Part shown: positions 1 to 6,572 of the stretch, one piece after another | How the letters are laid out: every line of letters starts with the position of its first letter | Position numbering within the stretch: the stretch's first letter is position 1 | Assembly (NCBI GenBank): GCA_938038825.1 | Contig: CALHST010000265.1 | Location: 1 to 13,755, forward strand | Source of the DNA: an uncultured Paracoccaceae bacterium | GTDB taxonomy: Bacteria; Pseudomonadota; Alphaproteobacteria; Rhodobacterales; Rhodobacteraceae | Length of the DNA: 13,755 bases | Reading direction: 5' to 3' | Notes under the pieces: model-generated | The model's input: the letters and a program-made list of their open reading frames with translations, nothing else | Told to the model about the DNA's origin: nothing | The model's database searches: none | Translations under genes and position numbers: made by a program

Positions 1-533
1 CCTGCCGCAACAAGCCCCTTGATCGCAACGCGTCCGGCAAGGATACCAACCATCGACAGGCCAAATAGTGTGATCATCAACAGTTCAGGCGTGCGGAATT
101 CCAAGACGATGGGACGCGCGACCAGAATGAAAAGGGTTAGAAAACAGGCCCCGACCAATCCGCCGAAAAGCGACGATGCAAACGCAGCGGATAACGCACG
201 TGCCGCTTGTCCGCGTTTGGCCATGGGAAACCCATCAAGGACAGTCGCCTGCGAGGCCGAAGACCCGGGGATGCCCATCAAAACAGATGCAAATGTATCA
301 GACGTCGGCACCACTGCGACCATGCCAATCATCAAGGCAAGGCCAAGGATCGGATCCATTCCGAACATAAATGGCAACAACAGCGATAGCCCGGCAATTC
401 CACCTAAACCGGGAAAAACACCGATGCACAGCCCCATTAAAACGCCAAGCACCAGATAGCCTAAGACCATGGGTTGCAAGATCAGTGCCCAAGCGTCGCC
501 AAGTGCCGGCAGCGCGGTTGCCAGTATGTCCAT
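1..533 (-). CDS. tctA: TctA-family large membrane subunit of a tripartite tricarboxylate transporter (5' part, cut by window edge)
   Basis: Only the first 177 codons are present; the gene continues beyond the left edge. TctA proteins (about 500 aa) are the large, roughly 12-helix permease of TTT uptake systems for carboxylates and work with the periplasmic protein TctC and the small membrane protein TctB. The sequence shows several hydrophobic helices, the family motif FPGLGGIAGLSLLLPFMFG (about residues 40-58), then IPGSSASQATVLDGFPMAKRG, cut here to its recognisable parts IPGSS and LDGFPMA. The stretch that is usually Y-Y-G-x-x-Y-G-G-S is replaced by VVPTSDTFAS, so this is a divergent branch. 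The start at 533 follows GGGGAG at a wide spacing. It lies 71 bp downstream of the tctC-like gene on the same strand, with a hairpin between them. TctB is not seen; it could lie beyond the edge or be absent. Confidence 0.9.
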   Translation of the reverse strand, partial: MDILATALPALGDAWALILQPMVLGYLVLGVLMGLCIGVFPGLGGIAGLSLLLPFMFGMDPILGLALMIGMVAVVPTSDTFASVLMGIPGSSASQATVLDGFPMAKRGQAARALSAAFASSLFGGLVGACFLTLFILVARPIVLEFRTPELLMITLFGLSMVGILAGRVAIKGLVAA

Positions 534-562
534 GCCAGATCGCTCCCCGCTTTGCTTGAATA

Positions 563-591
563 AACGCCCCACCCGCTTTGAGCGGGGCGTT
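563..591 (-). promoter_or_regulatory. Intercistronic stem-loop between tctC-like and tctA-like genes
   Basis: AACGCCCC (563-570) and GGGGCGTT (584-591) are perfect inverted repeats, with an alternative inner pairing CCCGCT/AGCGGG. On the minus strand the hairpin is not followed by a run of T. It is therefore more likely an RNA-stabilising or partial-termination hairpin that keeps the binding-protein message more abundant than the permease message, as is common in binding-protein operons. That role is inference. Confidence 0.55.
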
Positions 592-604
592 CAACAAACA
601 AAGC

Positions 605-1711
605 TTAGTTCAGCGACACGCCGTATTTTTCCTGCAGCCAGTTCACCACGAAGGTTTTCGCCTCAGCTGGTACCTGCGTTGCGCTTGCCAAAGCTGTTGC
701 CGCTTTTTCGCCGGTCATCTGAGGATACTTACCAAGACGCGCGCCCGAGATTTCCGCAAAATCTGCACGTGCTTTTACGTCTTCAAAGGCTTTCGTGTAG
801 GTCACGATTGCATCATTGGACGCGCCGTTTGGCAGAAATACCATCTTTTGCGCAGGAAACCCTGCCACAAAGAAGGCTTTCCATGCATCCCATTTTTCGC
901 CAGATGTTTCACACCCTTCGGTCGCATCACAAACTTCCTTAAAGGTCGGGATGTCTGGGAATGTTGGGTCACGCACGATATTGCCTGCGTCGTCCAGCGC
1001 GCCCCAAGTCATCATAGGTACGGCTGTGCCTGCCTCGACCAAAGGCGTGACACCTTTTAGGTAAGACGACGATGTTTGGTAGTCGATATTGGCTTCGCCG
1101 CGTTCAAACATCAAACGGCCATCACCGCGGCCTTTGATCCCCATAACGCTTTCAACATTCAGACCAAGCATTTCCCACGCGAGTGTTGGCACAAGATCCA
1201 AGCGTGTTGCGCCTTGATTGCCATAAATGAAATCCTCGCCCTGCAGACCCGCAGCATTCAGCCCATCCATTTTGGCAGCCATCTCAGGCGGCAAATATGC
1301 GACTCCACCGGTTCCAGAAGCCAAAACCACGTTCCAATCCGCATAGTCATATTTGACCCGAGGATCGCCCAAAAGGAATGGGAACTGTGTGGACCCCGAA
1401 GATCCGAAAATCAGCGTGCCATCGTCGTAAGACTGTTCTTGAAAGAAGTTCGCGCCTTTGGTGGAACCCGCACCTGGCATGAATTTCACCACAACCGTTG
1501 GCTGGCCCGGCAGTGCTTCGGACAGCAAGGGCGCATAGAAATTCGCCCATTTTGCAGATCCACCCGTTTCCGAGAATGGGATAATCCACTCAACAGTTTT
1601 ACCGGCCAGATCAATTCCGTGACCGCCGGCATTTGCCTGTAGACCAAAGGTTGCTGCAGCCGCTGCCACAAGACCAAGCGCCGCGCGGCGCGTTGTTTTA
1701 AAGTTTAACAT
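605..1711 (-). CDS. tctC: TctC/Bug-like periplasmic substrate-binding protein of the TTT transporter
   Basis: This 368-aa exported binding protein should capture a small carboxylate in the periplasm and deliver it to the TctA-type permease encoded just downstream. The N-terminus has twin arginines (TTRRAALGL, residues 6-14), a hydrophobic core and an AxA-like site (ANA, 26-28), so export is by Tat or Sec. The mature part begins with the Bug/TctC pattern VEWIIPFSETGGSAKWANF followed by PGAGSTKGANFF. The usual PxxPGGxxD loop is altered: there is GGSAKW and no Asp. At 368 aa it is longer than typical members (about 325), with a two-cysteine loop (EVCDATEGC) that may form a disulfide. The start is well supported by AGGGAGGA just upstream. 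It is divergent from the tctDE-like regulators, which probably control it. The substrate cannot be read from the sequence. Confidence 0.88.
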   Translation of the reverse strand: MLNFKTTRRAALGLVAAAAATFGLQANAGGHGIDLAGKTVEWIIPFSETGGSAKWANFYAPLLSEALPGQPTVVVKFMPGAGSTKGANFFQEQSYDDGTLIFGSSGSTQFPFLLGDPRVKYDYADWNVVLASGTGGVAYLPPEMAAKMDGLNAAGLQGEDFIYGNQGATRLDLVPTLAWEMLGLNVESVMGIKGRGDGRLMFERGEANIDYQTSSSYLKGVTPLVEAGTAVPMMTWGALDDAGNIVRDPTFPDIPTFKEVCDATEGCETSGEKWDAWKAFFVAGFPAQKMVFLPNGASNDAIVTYTKAFEDVKARADFAEISGARLGKYPQMTGEKAATALASATQVPAEAKTFVVNWLQEKYGVSLN

Positions 1712-1754
1712 GTAGTCCTCCCTAGATATGTCGCCCCAACTTTCTCAGGTGGGT

Positions 1755-1778
1755 GCGTGCATACATAAAACCGCACGC
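1755..1778. promoter_or_regulatory. Inverted repeat in the tctC/tctD divergent control region, candidate operator
   Basis: GCGTGC (1755-1760) and its complement GCACGC (1773-1778) are separated by 12 bp, in the 135-bp gap between the start codons of the divergent tctC-like and response-regulator genes. On the minus strand the spacer carries TATGTA, a possible -10 for tctC without a clear -35. An OmpR-type regulator such as the TctD-like protein usually binds direct repeats, so this palindrome is only a candidate. Confidence 0.3.
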
Positions 1779-1846
1779 GCTGCGCCCGGTTGATATTTAA
1801 ACAATGACCTGCGAACCTTGCGTGAAACTTGCAGCGGCAAAAAAAC

Positions 1847-2521
1847 ATGCGGATCACGTTGGTCGAAGACAATATCGCATTGGCGAAAGGCATCGCCTAT
1901 CGTTTGCAAGACGCAGGCCATGCGATCGACGTTCTGAATGACGGCCTTGAGGCCTCGGAATTTTTGACAAATGACACGTCTGATCTGATTATTCTGGATA
2001 TCAACCTACCCGGCATGGATGGGTTAGAAATTCTGCGCCAACTGCGCAACCGGGATGATCAACGCCCTGTCGTGCTTTTGTCTGCACGCGCTGAAACCAA
2101 AGATCGCGTGATGGGGCTGGATGCTGGCGCAGATGACTATCTGATCAAACCTTTCGAAATGGACGAACTTGAAGCACGCGTTCGTGCGCTGACCCGTCGA
2201 AGAACCCATCAAGGGCGGCGGGTTTTGACCGTCGGCGCCTTGCAGTTTGACGTTGCAGCGCGCGCCTTGACGGCGGACGATCAGACACTTGATCTTCCAC
2301 GCCGCGAACTTGCGATGTTTGAATGCCTTATCCTGTCATCCGGGCGGCGGATCACCAAGTCGACCCTTTTGGATTATGCCTATGGCACAGGTGCAGATGT
2401 CGAAGAAAGCGTTGTCGAAGTTTACATTTCGCGTCTTCGCTCGCGGTTAAAACCATATGGAATTCAGATCAATTCCGCCCGTGGCTTAGGGTATCAGCTG
2501 CAAGGTACATCTGACGCATGA
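1847..2521 (+). CDS. tctD: TctD-like OmpR-family response regulator
   Basis: This 224-aa two-component regulator probably controls the divergent TTT transporter genes, as TctD does for tctCBA in Salmonella. The receiver domain (about residues 1-115) has the acidic pair E7/D8, phosphoacceptor D51 in LDINLPGMDG, S79 and K101 in IKPF. A winged-helix Trans_reg_C domain follows (about 125-220), ending VEVYISRLRSRL and GLGYQL. I chose the ATG at 1847 because MRITLVEDN is the natural start of the receiver fold. A TTG at 1829 would add six residues. No strong Shine-Dalgarno is visible. The stop codon overlaps the kinase start (ATGA), so the two genes are translationally coupled. Confidence 0.93.
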   Translation: MRITLVEDNIALAKGIAYRLQDAGHAIDVLNDGLEASEFLTNDTSDLIILDINLPGMDGLEILRQLRNRDDQRPVVLLSARAETKDRVMGLDAGADDYLIKPFEMDELEARVRALTRRRTHQGRRVLTVGALQFDVAARALTADDQTLDLPRRELAMFECLILSSGRRITKSTLLDYAYGTGADVEESVVEVYISRLRSRLKPYGIQINSARGLGYQLQGTSDA

Positions 2522-3885
2522 CCATGCATTCTCTGCGCATGCGGCTGTTCTTGATCATTTTGGCACCCTTGCTGTGCATCTCGATTATTGCCGCGGCTTG
2601 GCAATTCCAAACCACAACGCAACGCGCCGAAGATATCTTTGATCGGGGATTATTGTCTGCCGCTTTGGCCATTTCTCGCGATGTGGCCTTGTCAGGAGGC
2701 GACGCGCTAAGCCCCGCCACACGGCGCCTGGTCAGCGATACATCCGGCGGCGAGCTATTCTATCATGTCTTTGCCCCGGACGGAGTATTTGTGACAGGAT
2801 ATGCCACCCCACCTGCAATTGGCGCAAACTTGGTAACCGATGCTGAAGACGTCGTTTACTATGACGCAATCTACCAAAACGTAGATGTCCGGGTCTTGCG
2901 GTTTCGCGATGCCATGACAGTCGATGGTTTGGGTGGCTTGTTCACAATTACTGTATGGCAAGACGCGCGTGTACGGGCATCTTTCATCCAAGCCGTTGGG
3001 TCACGCGCGATTGGTATTGTTGCAGTGATGCTTGCCAGTGTTGCGGCCGTTGTCTGGTTTGGCGTCGGGCTTGGATTGCGTCCCTTGTTGGATCTTCAGG
3101 CCGCCATCGCCAAACGCACGCCCAGCGAACTTGAACCCATCCGCCGGGATGTGCCCATTGAGGTCAAGGGTATTGTCAGCACCTTAAATGACCTGCTGGG
3201 TCGGGTGTCCCGGCGGATCAGTTCAAAAGACGAATTCATATCGAACGCCGCACACCAACTTAGAAATCCAATTGCTGGTATCTTGGCACTCGCCGAAGCC
3301 GTAGAAAACGCACCAACGTTACAAGCCAGCAAATCCCGGAGCAAAGATCTTGTCAAAGCCGCCCGGAATGCCACCCATCTGACCAATCAGCTGTTGTCGT
3401 TTGAACGTGCACGGGGCGATGATGCCGAAGGCCGCGCAGAAACGATAAACGTGTCGGAGCTTATAGAAGACTGTCTGCAACGGTTGCCTCATAATCAGGA
3501 AACACGCCCAGTCGAAGTGGTATTCGCCCGGAATGACCCGCCTTTGTTTGTTCAGGGCGACAAATTGATGTTGCAGGAAGCGTTGCTGAACCTGCTGACA
3601 AATTCGATGGTCCATGGGGGCCCGAAATTATCCCGCGTTGATGTAAGGGCACGACAAAATGGGCAGTTTGTCATGCTCACGATCCAAGACGATGGCCAAG
3701 GCATTGCTCCGGATAAGTTGGATCAGGCGATGGTGCGGTTCGGTCAAGTGAATGCAGGGCCGGGCAGTGGTCTTGGTCTGTCCATCGCGGCGCGAATCGT
3801 AGAAAATCATTCCGGCACCCTTGAACTAAAGTCCACGGATGAGGGTTTAACATCCATCATTTCACTTCCGCTGTCGGCCACTTAG
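2518..3885 (+). CDS. tctE: TctE-like sensor histidine kinase
   Basis: This 455-aa inner-membrane kinase is the partner of the preceding response regulator and overlaps it by 4 bp. In order it has TM1 (about 9-29), a periplasmic sensor region of about 130 residues in the position and style of the TctE N-terminal domain (2CSK_N), TM2 (about 163-187), a HAMP-like linker, and a HisKA domain with the phosphorylated H246 in SNAAHQLRNP. The ATPase domain has an N box with N358 and N362, DDGQG (391-395) and GSGLGLS (416-422). All residues for autophosphorylation are present. It probably senses the carboxylate brought in by the adjacent TTT system or a related signal; this is inferred from position. 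A second ATG lies two codons in. No terminator is evident after it. Confidence 0.93.
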   Translation: MTMHSLRMRLFLIILAPLLCISIIAAAWQFQTTTQRAEDIFDRGLLSAALAISRDVALSGGDALSPATRRLVSDTSGGELFYHVFAPDGVFVTGYATPPAIGANLVTDAEDVVYYDAIYQNVDVRVLRFRDAMTVDGLGGLFTITVWQDARVRASFIQAVGSRAIGIVAVMLASVAAVVWFGVGLGLRPLLDLQAAIAKRTPSELEPIRRDVPIEVKGIVSTLNDLLGRVSRRISSKDEFISNAAHQLRNPIAGILALAEAVENAPTLQASKSRSKDLVKAARNATHLTNQLLSFERARGDDAEGRAETINVSELIEDCLQRLPHNQETRPVEVVFARNDPPLFVQGDKLMLQEALLNLLTNSMVHGGPKLSRVDVRARQNGQFVMLTIQDDGQGIAPDKLDQAMVRFGQVNAGPGSGLGLSIAARIVENHSGTLELKSTDEGLTSIISLPLSAT

Positions 3886-3962
3886 CACATTTAGGTTTCT
3901 GCACTTAGGTGTAGCTGGAACACGTGCGGCCATGGCTGTTGTCATCATCAAAGCAATGATAC

Positions 3963-3994
3963 AAAAAAAGGCTGCCCATTTCTGGACAGCCTTT
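3963..3994 (-). terminator. Rho-independent terminator of rpsD
   Basis: On the minus strand AAAGGCTGTCC pairs with GGGCAGCCTTT (11 bp with one G-U, six-base loop, 3967-3994), followed by an uninterrupted T run (3963-3969 as A on the plus strand). It starts 23 bp past the rpsD stop codon. Confidence 0.9.
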
Positions 3995-4017
3995 GAGACT
4001 TTGGTTCGGCGAAAAAC

Positions 4018-4638
4018 TTAGTTTTTCGCGTAGAATTCAACAACCAGATTAGGTTCCATCATGACAGGATAAGGCACGTCACCCAAAGAAGGCGTGCGCA
4101 CAAAGGTCGCTGTCATTTTGGAGTGATCTACGTCCATGTAATCTGGCACATCACGCTCTGGCAGTTGGACCGCTTCGAGCAGAGCAACCATTTGCTTGGA
4201 ACGATCGCGCACTTCAATCACGTCGCCTTCTTTAACGCGGTAGGAAGGAATATTAACCTTCTTGCCGTTCACTTTGACGTGGCCGTGGTTCACGAACTGA
4301 CGCGCAGCGAAGACAGTTGCCACGAATTTCGCGCGGTACACAACAGCGTCCAAGCGACGTTCCAGCAAACCAATCAAGTTTTCACCGGTGTCGCCTTTTA
4401 CACGCTCAGCTTCAGCATAGATGCGGCGGAACTGTTTCTCGGTCAGATCGCCGTAGTAGCCTTTCAGCTTTTGCTTGGCGCGCAGCTGGATACCGAAGTC
4501 GGACAATTTGCCCTTGCGGCGCTGACCGTGCTGGCCTGGGCCATAATCACGACGGTTGACTGGGGATTTTGGACGACCCCAGATGTTTTCGCCCATCCGG
4601 CGGTCAATTTTGTATTTGGCAGCAGTTCTTTTCGTCAT
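4018..4638 (-). CDS. rpsD: 30S ribosomal protein S4
   Basis: This 206-aa protein binds 16S rRNA early in assembly of the small subunit and lies near the mRNA entry channel. The N-terminal S4 part carries GRPKSPVNRRDYGPGQHGQ and QLRAKQKLKGYYG, and the S4 RNA-binding domain runs from about residue 94 to 157 (RLDAVVYRAKF, VNHGHVKVNGKKVNIPSY). It lacks the N-terminal zinc cysteines found in some bacterial S4 proteins, as expected for this clade. The start follows AAGGAG (4647-4652 on the opposite strand) at good spacing. It is a single-gene unit, away from the alpha operon, with its own promoter, a roughly 100-nt leader and a terminator. Confidence 0.99.
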   Translation of the reverse strand: MTKRTAAKYKIDRRMGENIWGRPKSPVNRRDYGPGQHGQRRKGKLSDFGIQLRAKQKLKGYYGDLTEKQFRRIYAEAERVKGDTGENLIGLLERRLDAVVYRAKFVATVFAARQFVNHGHVKVNGKKVNIPSYRVKEGDVIEVRDRSKQMVALLEAVQLPERDVPDYMDVDHSKMTATFVRTPSLGDVPYPVMMEPNLVVEFYAKN

Positions 4639-4648
4639 CCGCTGATCT

Positions 4649-4669
4649 CCTTCGTTTAGGTTTCGAAGG
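4649..4669 (-). promoter_or_regulatory. Shine-Dalgarno-sequestering hairpin in the rpsD leader
   Basis: On the rpsD mRNA, CCTTCG (4664-4669) pairs perfectly with CGAAGG (4649-4654) across a nine-base loop, placing most of the AAGGAG ribosome binding site in a stem. A second perfect hairpin, CTCTGG/CCAGAG with a six-base loop (4682-4699), lies just upstream. This arrangement would suit feedback by free S4 protein, which is known to repress its own synthesis in other bacteria. The regulation here is inferred. Confidence 0.45.
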
Positions 4670-4745
4670 GCGTTGTCCTCTCTCTGGATTTTGCCAGAGT
4701 GACAGGAGTCCCCTTGCAGGGCCCACCAACACCAATGAAGTGGCG

Positions 4746-4773
4746 CTTATACGCCTCGCAAACGGTGTGTCAA
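4746..4773 (-). promoter_or_regulatory. rpsD: Sigma-70 type promoter of rpsD
   Basis: On the minus strand TTGACA (4768-4773) is followed after 16 bp by TATAAG (4746-4751). The match is near consensus, in the right position and orientation for rpsD. It predicts a leader of about 100 nt. Confidence 0.75.
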
Positions 4774-4779
4774 TGCCAA

Positions 4780-4836
4780 CGTGAGCTGAAGCTCACCTTA
4801 CATTTGTATTTCACGTAGGGTGAGCTTCAGCTCACG
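4780..4836. repeat. REPIN-like 57-bp inverted repeat, copy 1
   Basis: Two 17-bp arms, GTGAGCTGAAGCTCACC (4781-4797) and GGTGAGCTTCAGCTCAC (4819-4835), are perfect inverted repeats 21 bp apart. Each arm is itself a palindrome (GTGAGCT, two bases, AGCTCAC). The right arm is preceded by GTAG (4815-4818) and the left arm by the related GTAA read outward. A hairpin with a GTAG foot is the hallmark of REP sequences mobilised by RAYT transposases, and two inverted REPs form a REPIN. A second copy of identical length lies at 12742-12798. The transposase is not in this window. Confidence 0.8.
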
Positions 4837-5401
4837 CCAGCGCGGCACATGCGGTGTGTCTTGGGCACGTAACAAGGTGATCATTCACCAGCCCCATTGC
4901 CTGAATCGCGGCGTAAACAATCGTTGGGCCGCAAAACTTGAAACCGGCTTTCTTAAGATCCTTGGACATCCGAGTGGACATCTTTGTGTAAGCCGGGACC
5001 TCATCTAAGGTCGCCCACCTGTTTTGCAGCGGCATTCCGTCAACATATTTCCAAAGAAATTGATCGAACCCCTCACCTTCCGCAATGCGCAGGTAAGCTT
5101 GTGCATTGCCAATAGTCGCTTCAATCTTCCCGCGGTGGCGGATAATGCCCGGATCTTGCAAAAGACGGTCCACATCCTTTTCGCCCCATGCGGCGATGAT
5201 TTCTGGATCAAACCCTTGAAACGCGTTTCTGAAATTTTCCCGTTTCTTCAAGATCGTGATCCAACTGAGCCCCGCTTGAAACCCATCCAAGATCAGCTTT
5301 TCCCACAAGGCACGTGCATCCCGTTCTGGCACGCCCCATTCGGTGTCGTGATAATCCAGATAAATCGGGTCTGGCCCGGCCCACCCACAACGATCTGTCA
5401 T
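4832..5401 (-). CDS. tag: DNA-3-methyladenine glycosylase I
   Basis: This 189-aa base-excision repair enzyme removes 3-methyladenine from alkylated DNA. The whole Tag fold is recognisable: RCGWAGPDPIYLDYHDTEWG at the start, FQAGLSWITILKKRENF, GIIRHRGKIEATIGNA and GLVNDHLVTCPRH at the end. The zinc ligands of E. coli Tag are all present as C5, H18, H175 and C179, and the base-stacking W47 is conserved. The residue aligned with E. coli Glu38 is Asp39 (LILDGFQAG). The start has no strong Shine-Dalgarno. The stop codon TGA (4832-4834) lies inside the right arm of the REPIN-like repeat. The gene is divergent from the EAL gene and upstream of rpsD, which has its own promoter. Confidence 0.95.
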   Translation of the reverse strand: MTDRCGWAGPDPIYLDYHDTEWGVPERDARALWEKLILDGFQAGLSWITILKKRENFRNAFQGFDPEIIAAWGEKDVDRLLQDPGIIRHRGKIEATIGNAQAYLRIAEGEGFDQFLWKYVDGMPLQNRWATLDEVPAYTKMSTRMSKDLKKAGFKFCGPTIVYAAIQAMGLVNDHLVTCPRHTACAALA

Positions 5402-5502
5402 TTAAATTCCAATCGTTCAAACTTGATTCAACTTAGCATTTTAAGCGGATGTTAGGCTGCATGCACGTAGGCATATGCTTGACCTCAAGTGATGTGAACA
5501 AC

Positions 5503-6363
5503 ATGCCGAAATCAAGCAACAACTCCAGACGTGGTGATCCCTTTTCTTCGCAAGGCCGCAGTCCATTGGATTATGCTGTATCGCGCCGCGACAAAGATAT
5601 TCTGCAAATGATTAAGGATGCTGTCGCATATGAACAGGCTATGTTGGCATACCAACCTGTGGTTCACGCGCGGGCGCACAGTTCGGTAGCCTTTTATGAA
5701 GGATTGGTTCGATTGCAGGATGCAACTGGTCGCGTGATTCCTGCACGTGATTTCCTGCCGTTGGTGGAAGACAACGAATTGGGTCGTGAATTGGATCGAT
5801 TGGCGCTGCAACTTGGATGCCGTGCTTTGTCTGATGTCCCCAATTTGCGGCTATCCGTGAACATGTCCGCACGATCTATCGGATATTCCCCTTGGACCGA
5901 AACGTTGAACTATTGGCTCAACAAAGACAACTCGATCGGCGAACGCCTTATTCTTGAGATCACGGAAAGTTCTGCAATGGTCGTGCCAGAACTGGTTGTG
6001 GATTTCATGGACCGTTTGCAGATGAAAGGTATCTGCTTTGCGTTGGATGATTTTGGGTCCGGATATACGGCCCTTCGTTACTTCAAAGACTTCTTCTTTG
6101 ATATCATGAAACTGGACGGCCAATTCATTAACGGCATTGCCAACGATCCCGATAATTTGGTTCTGACAAAGGCGATGCTGACAATTGGCAAACAGTTCGA
6201 CATGCTCGTCGTGGCCGAAATGGTGGAACATGAGGAAGACGCTGTGATTCTGAACCAAATTGGCGTTGATTGCCTTCAGGGCTACCTTTTTGGCGCTCCG
6301 ACAACCCGCCCCATTTGGATGCCAGAGGCTGCGCAAAATCGTCGCGGATCTGCAGCCCGATAA
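5503..6363 (+). CDS. EAL-domain cyclic-di-GMP phosphodiesterase, cytosolic
   Basis: This protein of about 286 aa is made almost entirely of an EAL domain, with no membrane segment, GGDEF or PAS domain. It should cut cyclic-di-GMP to pGpG and so favour motility over surface attachment. The metal and catalytic motifs are present in order: YEGLVR (the EAL signature, as EGL), SVNMS, LEITES, LDDFGSGYTALRYFKDF, MKLDGQF, AEMVEHEE and CLQGYLFGAP. The N-terminal 40 residues are polar and Ser/Arg-rich. The frame is open back to an ATG at 5449 (304 aa). I prefer the ATG at 5503 because the extra 18 residues look like translated intergenic DNA, but neither start has a clear ribosome binding site. Similar stand-alone EAL proteins are common in roseobacters (recollection). 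Confidence 0.9.
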   Translation: MPKSSNNSRRGDPFSSQGRSPLDYAVSRRDKDILQMIKDAVAYEQAMLAYQPVVHARAHSSVAFYEGLVRLQDATGRVIPARDFLPLVEDNELGRELDRLALQLGCRALSDVPNLRLSVNMSARSIGYSPWTETLNYWLNKDNSIGERLILEITESSAMVVPELVVDFMDRLQMKGICFALDDFGSGYTALRYFKDFFFDIMKLDGQFINGIANDPDNLVLTKAMLTIGKQFDMLVVAEMVEHEEDAVILNQIGVDCLQGYLFGAPTTRPIWMPEAAQNRRGSAAR

Positions 6364-6446
6364 CCACGCAGGCCGCGATTTAGCCCCAAAACACGTTTGC
6401 GTTGCATTGAGTGCAAGGCCGATGCCCGTGTGTCGTCCCCTCCTTT

Positions 6447-6458
6447 CTGTTGCCGCAG
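6447..6458. promoter_or_regulatory. Near match to a PhaR-type operator upstream of phaA
   Basis: CTGTTGCCGCAG differs by one base from CTGC-N4-GCAG, the form I recall for PhaR sites in Rhodobacter and Paracoccus relatives. It lies 115 bp upstream of phaA in a stretch rich in TGC and GCA. The assignment is tentative. Confidence 0.3.
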
Positions 6459-6572
6459 TGCAGCTAATCCGGTAAGCAGGCCTCGATTTTGGGGGGCAAA
6501 GTCGGGATGTGTCGCAACGATGCAACATGAACCGCATTCGCCCTGTCCGTATGACAAGGCAGAGGAACAAAC

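Noticed and set aside
3886..3962. A terminator for the tctDE-like operon
   Set aside because: No stable hairpin with a T run on the plus strand was found in this stretch; the rpsD terminator faces the other way.
4123..4659. A 178-aa open frame on the plus strand opposite rpsD
   Set aside because: It is the antisense shadow of a highly conserved ribosomal gene, has no family pattern and no ribosome binding site.
4780..4836. The inverted repeat as the ends of an insertion sequence
   Set aside because: There is no transposase frame, the element is only 57 bp and has no target-site duplication that I can see; the REPIN explanation fits better.
5478..5500. CTTGACCTCAAGT, resembling a MerR/SoxR-type promoter half-site before the EAL gene
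   Set aside because: The second half of the palindrome is missing, and a -10 at the matching distance would fall on the start codon at 5503.
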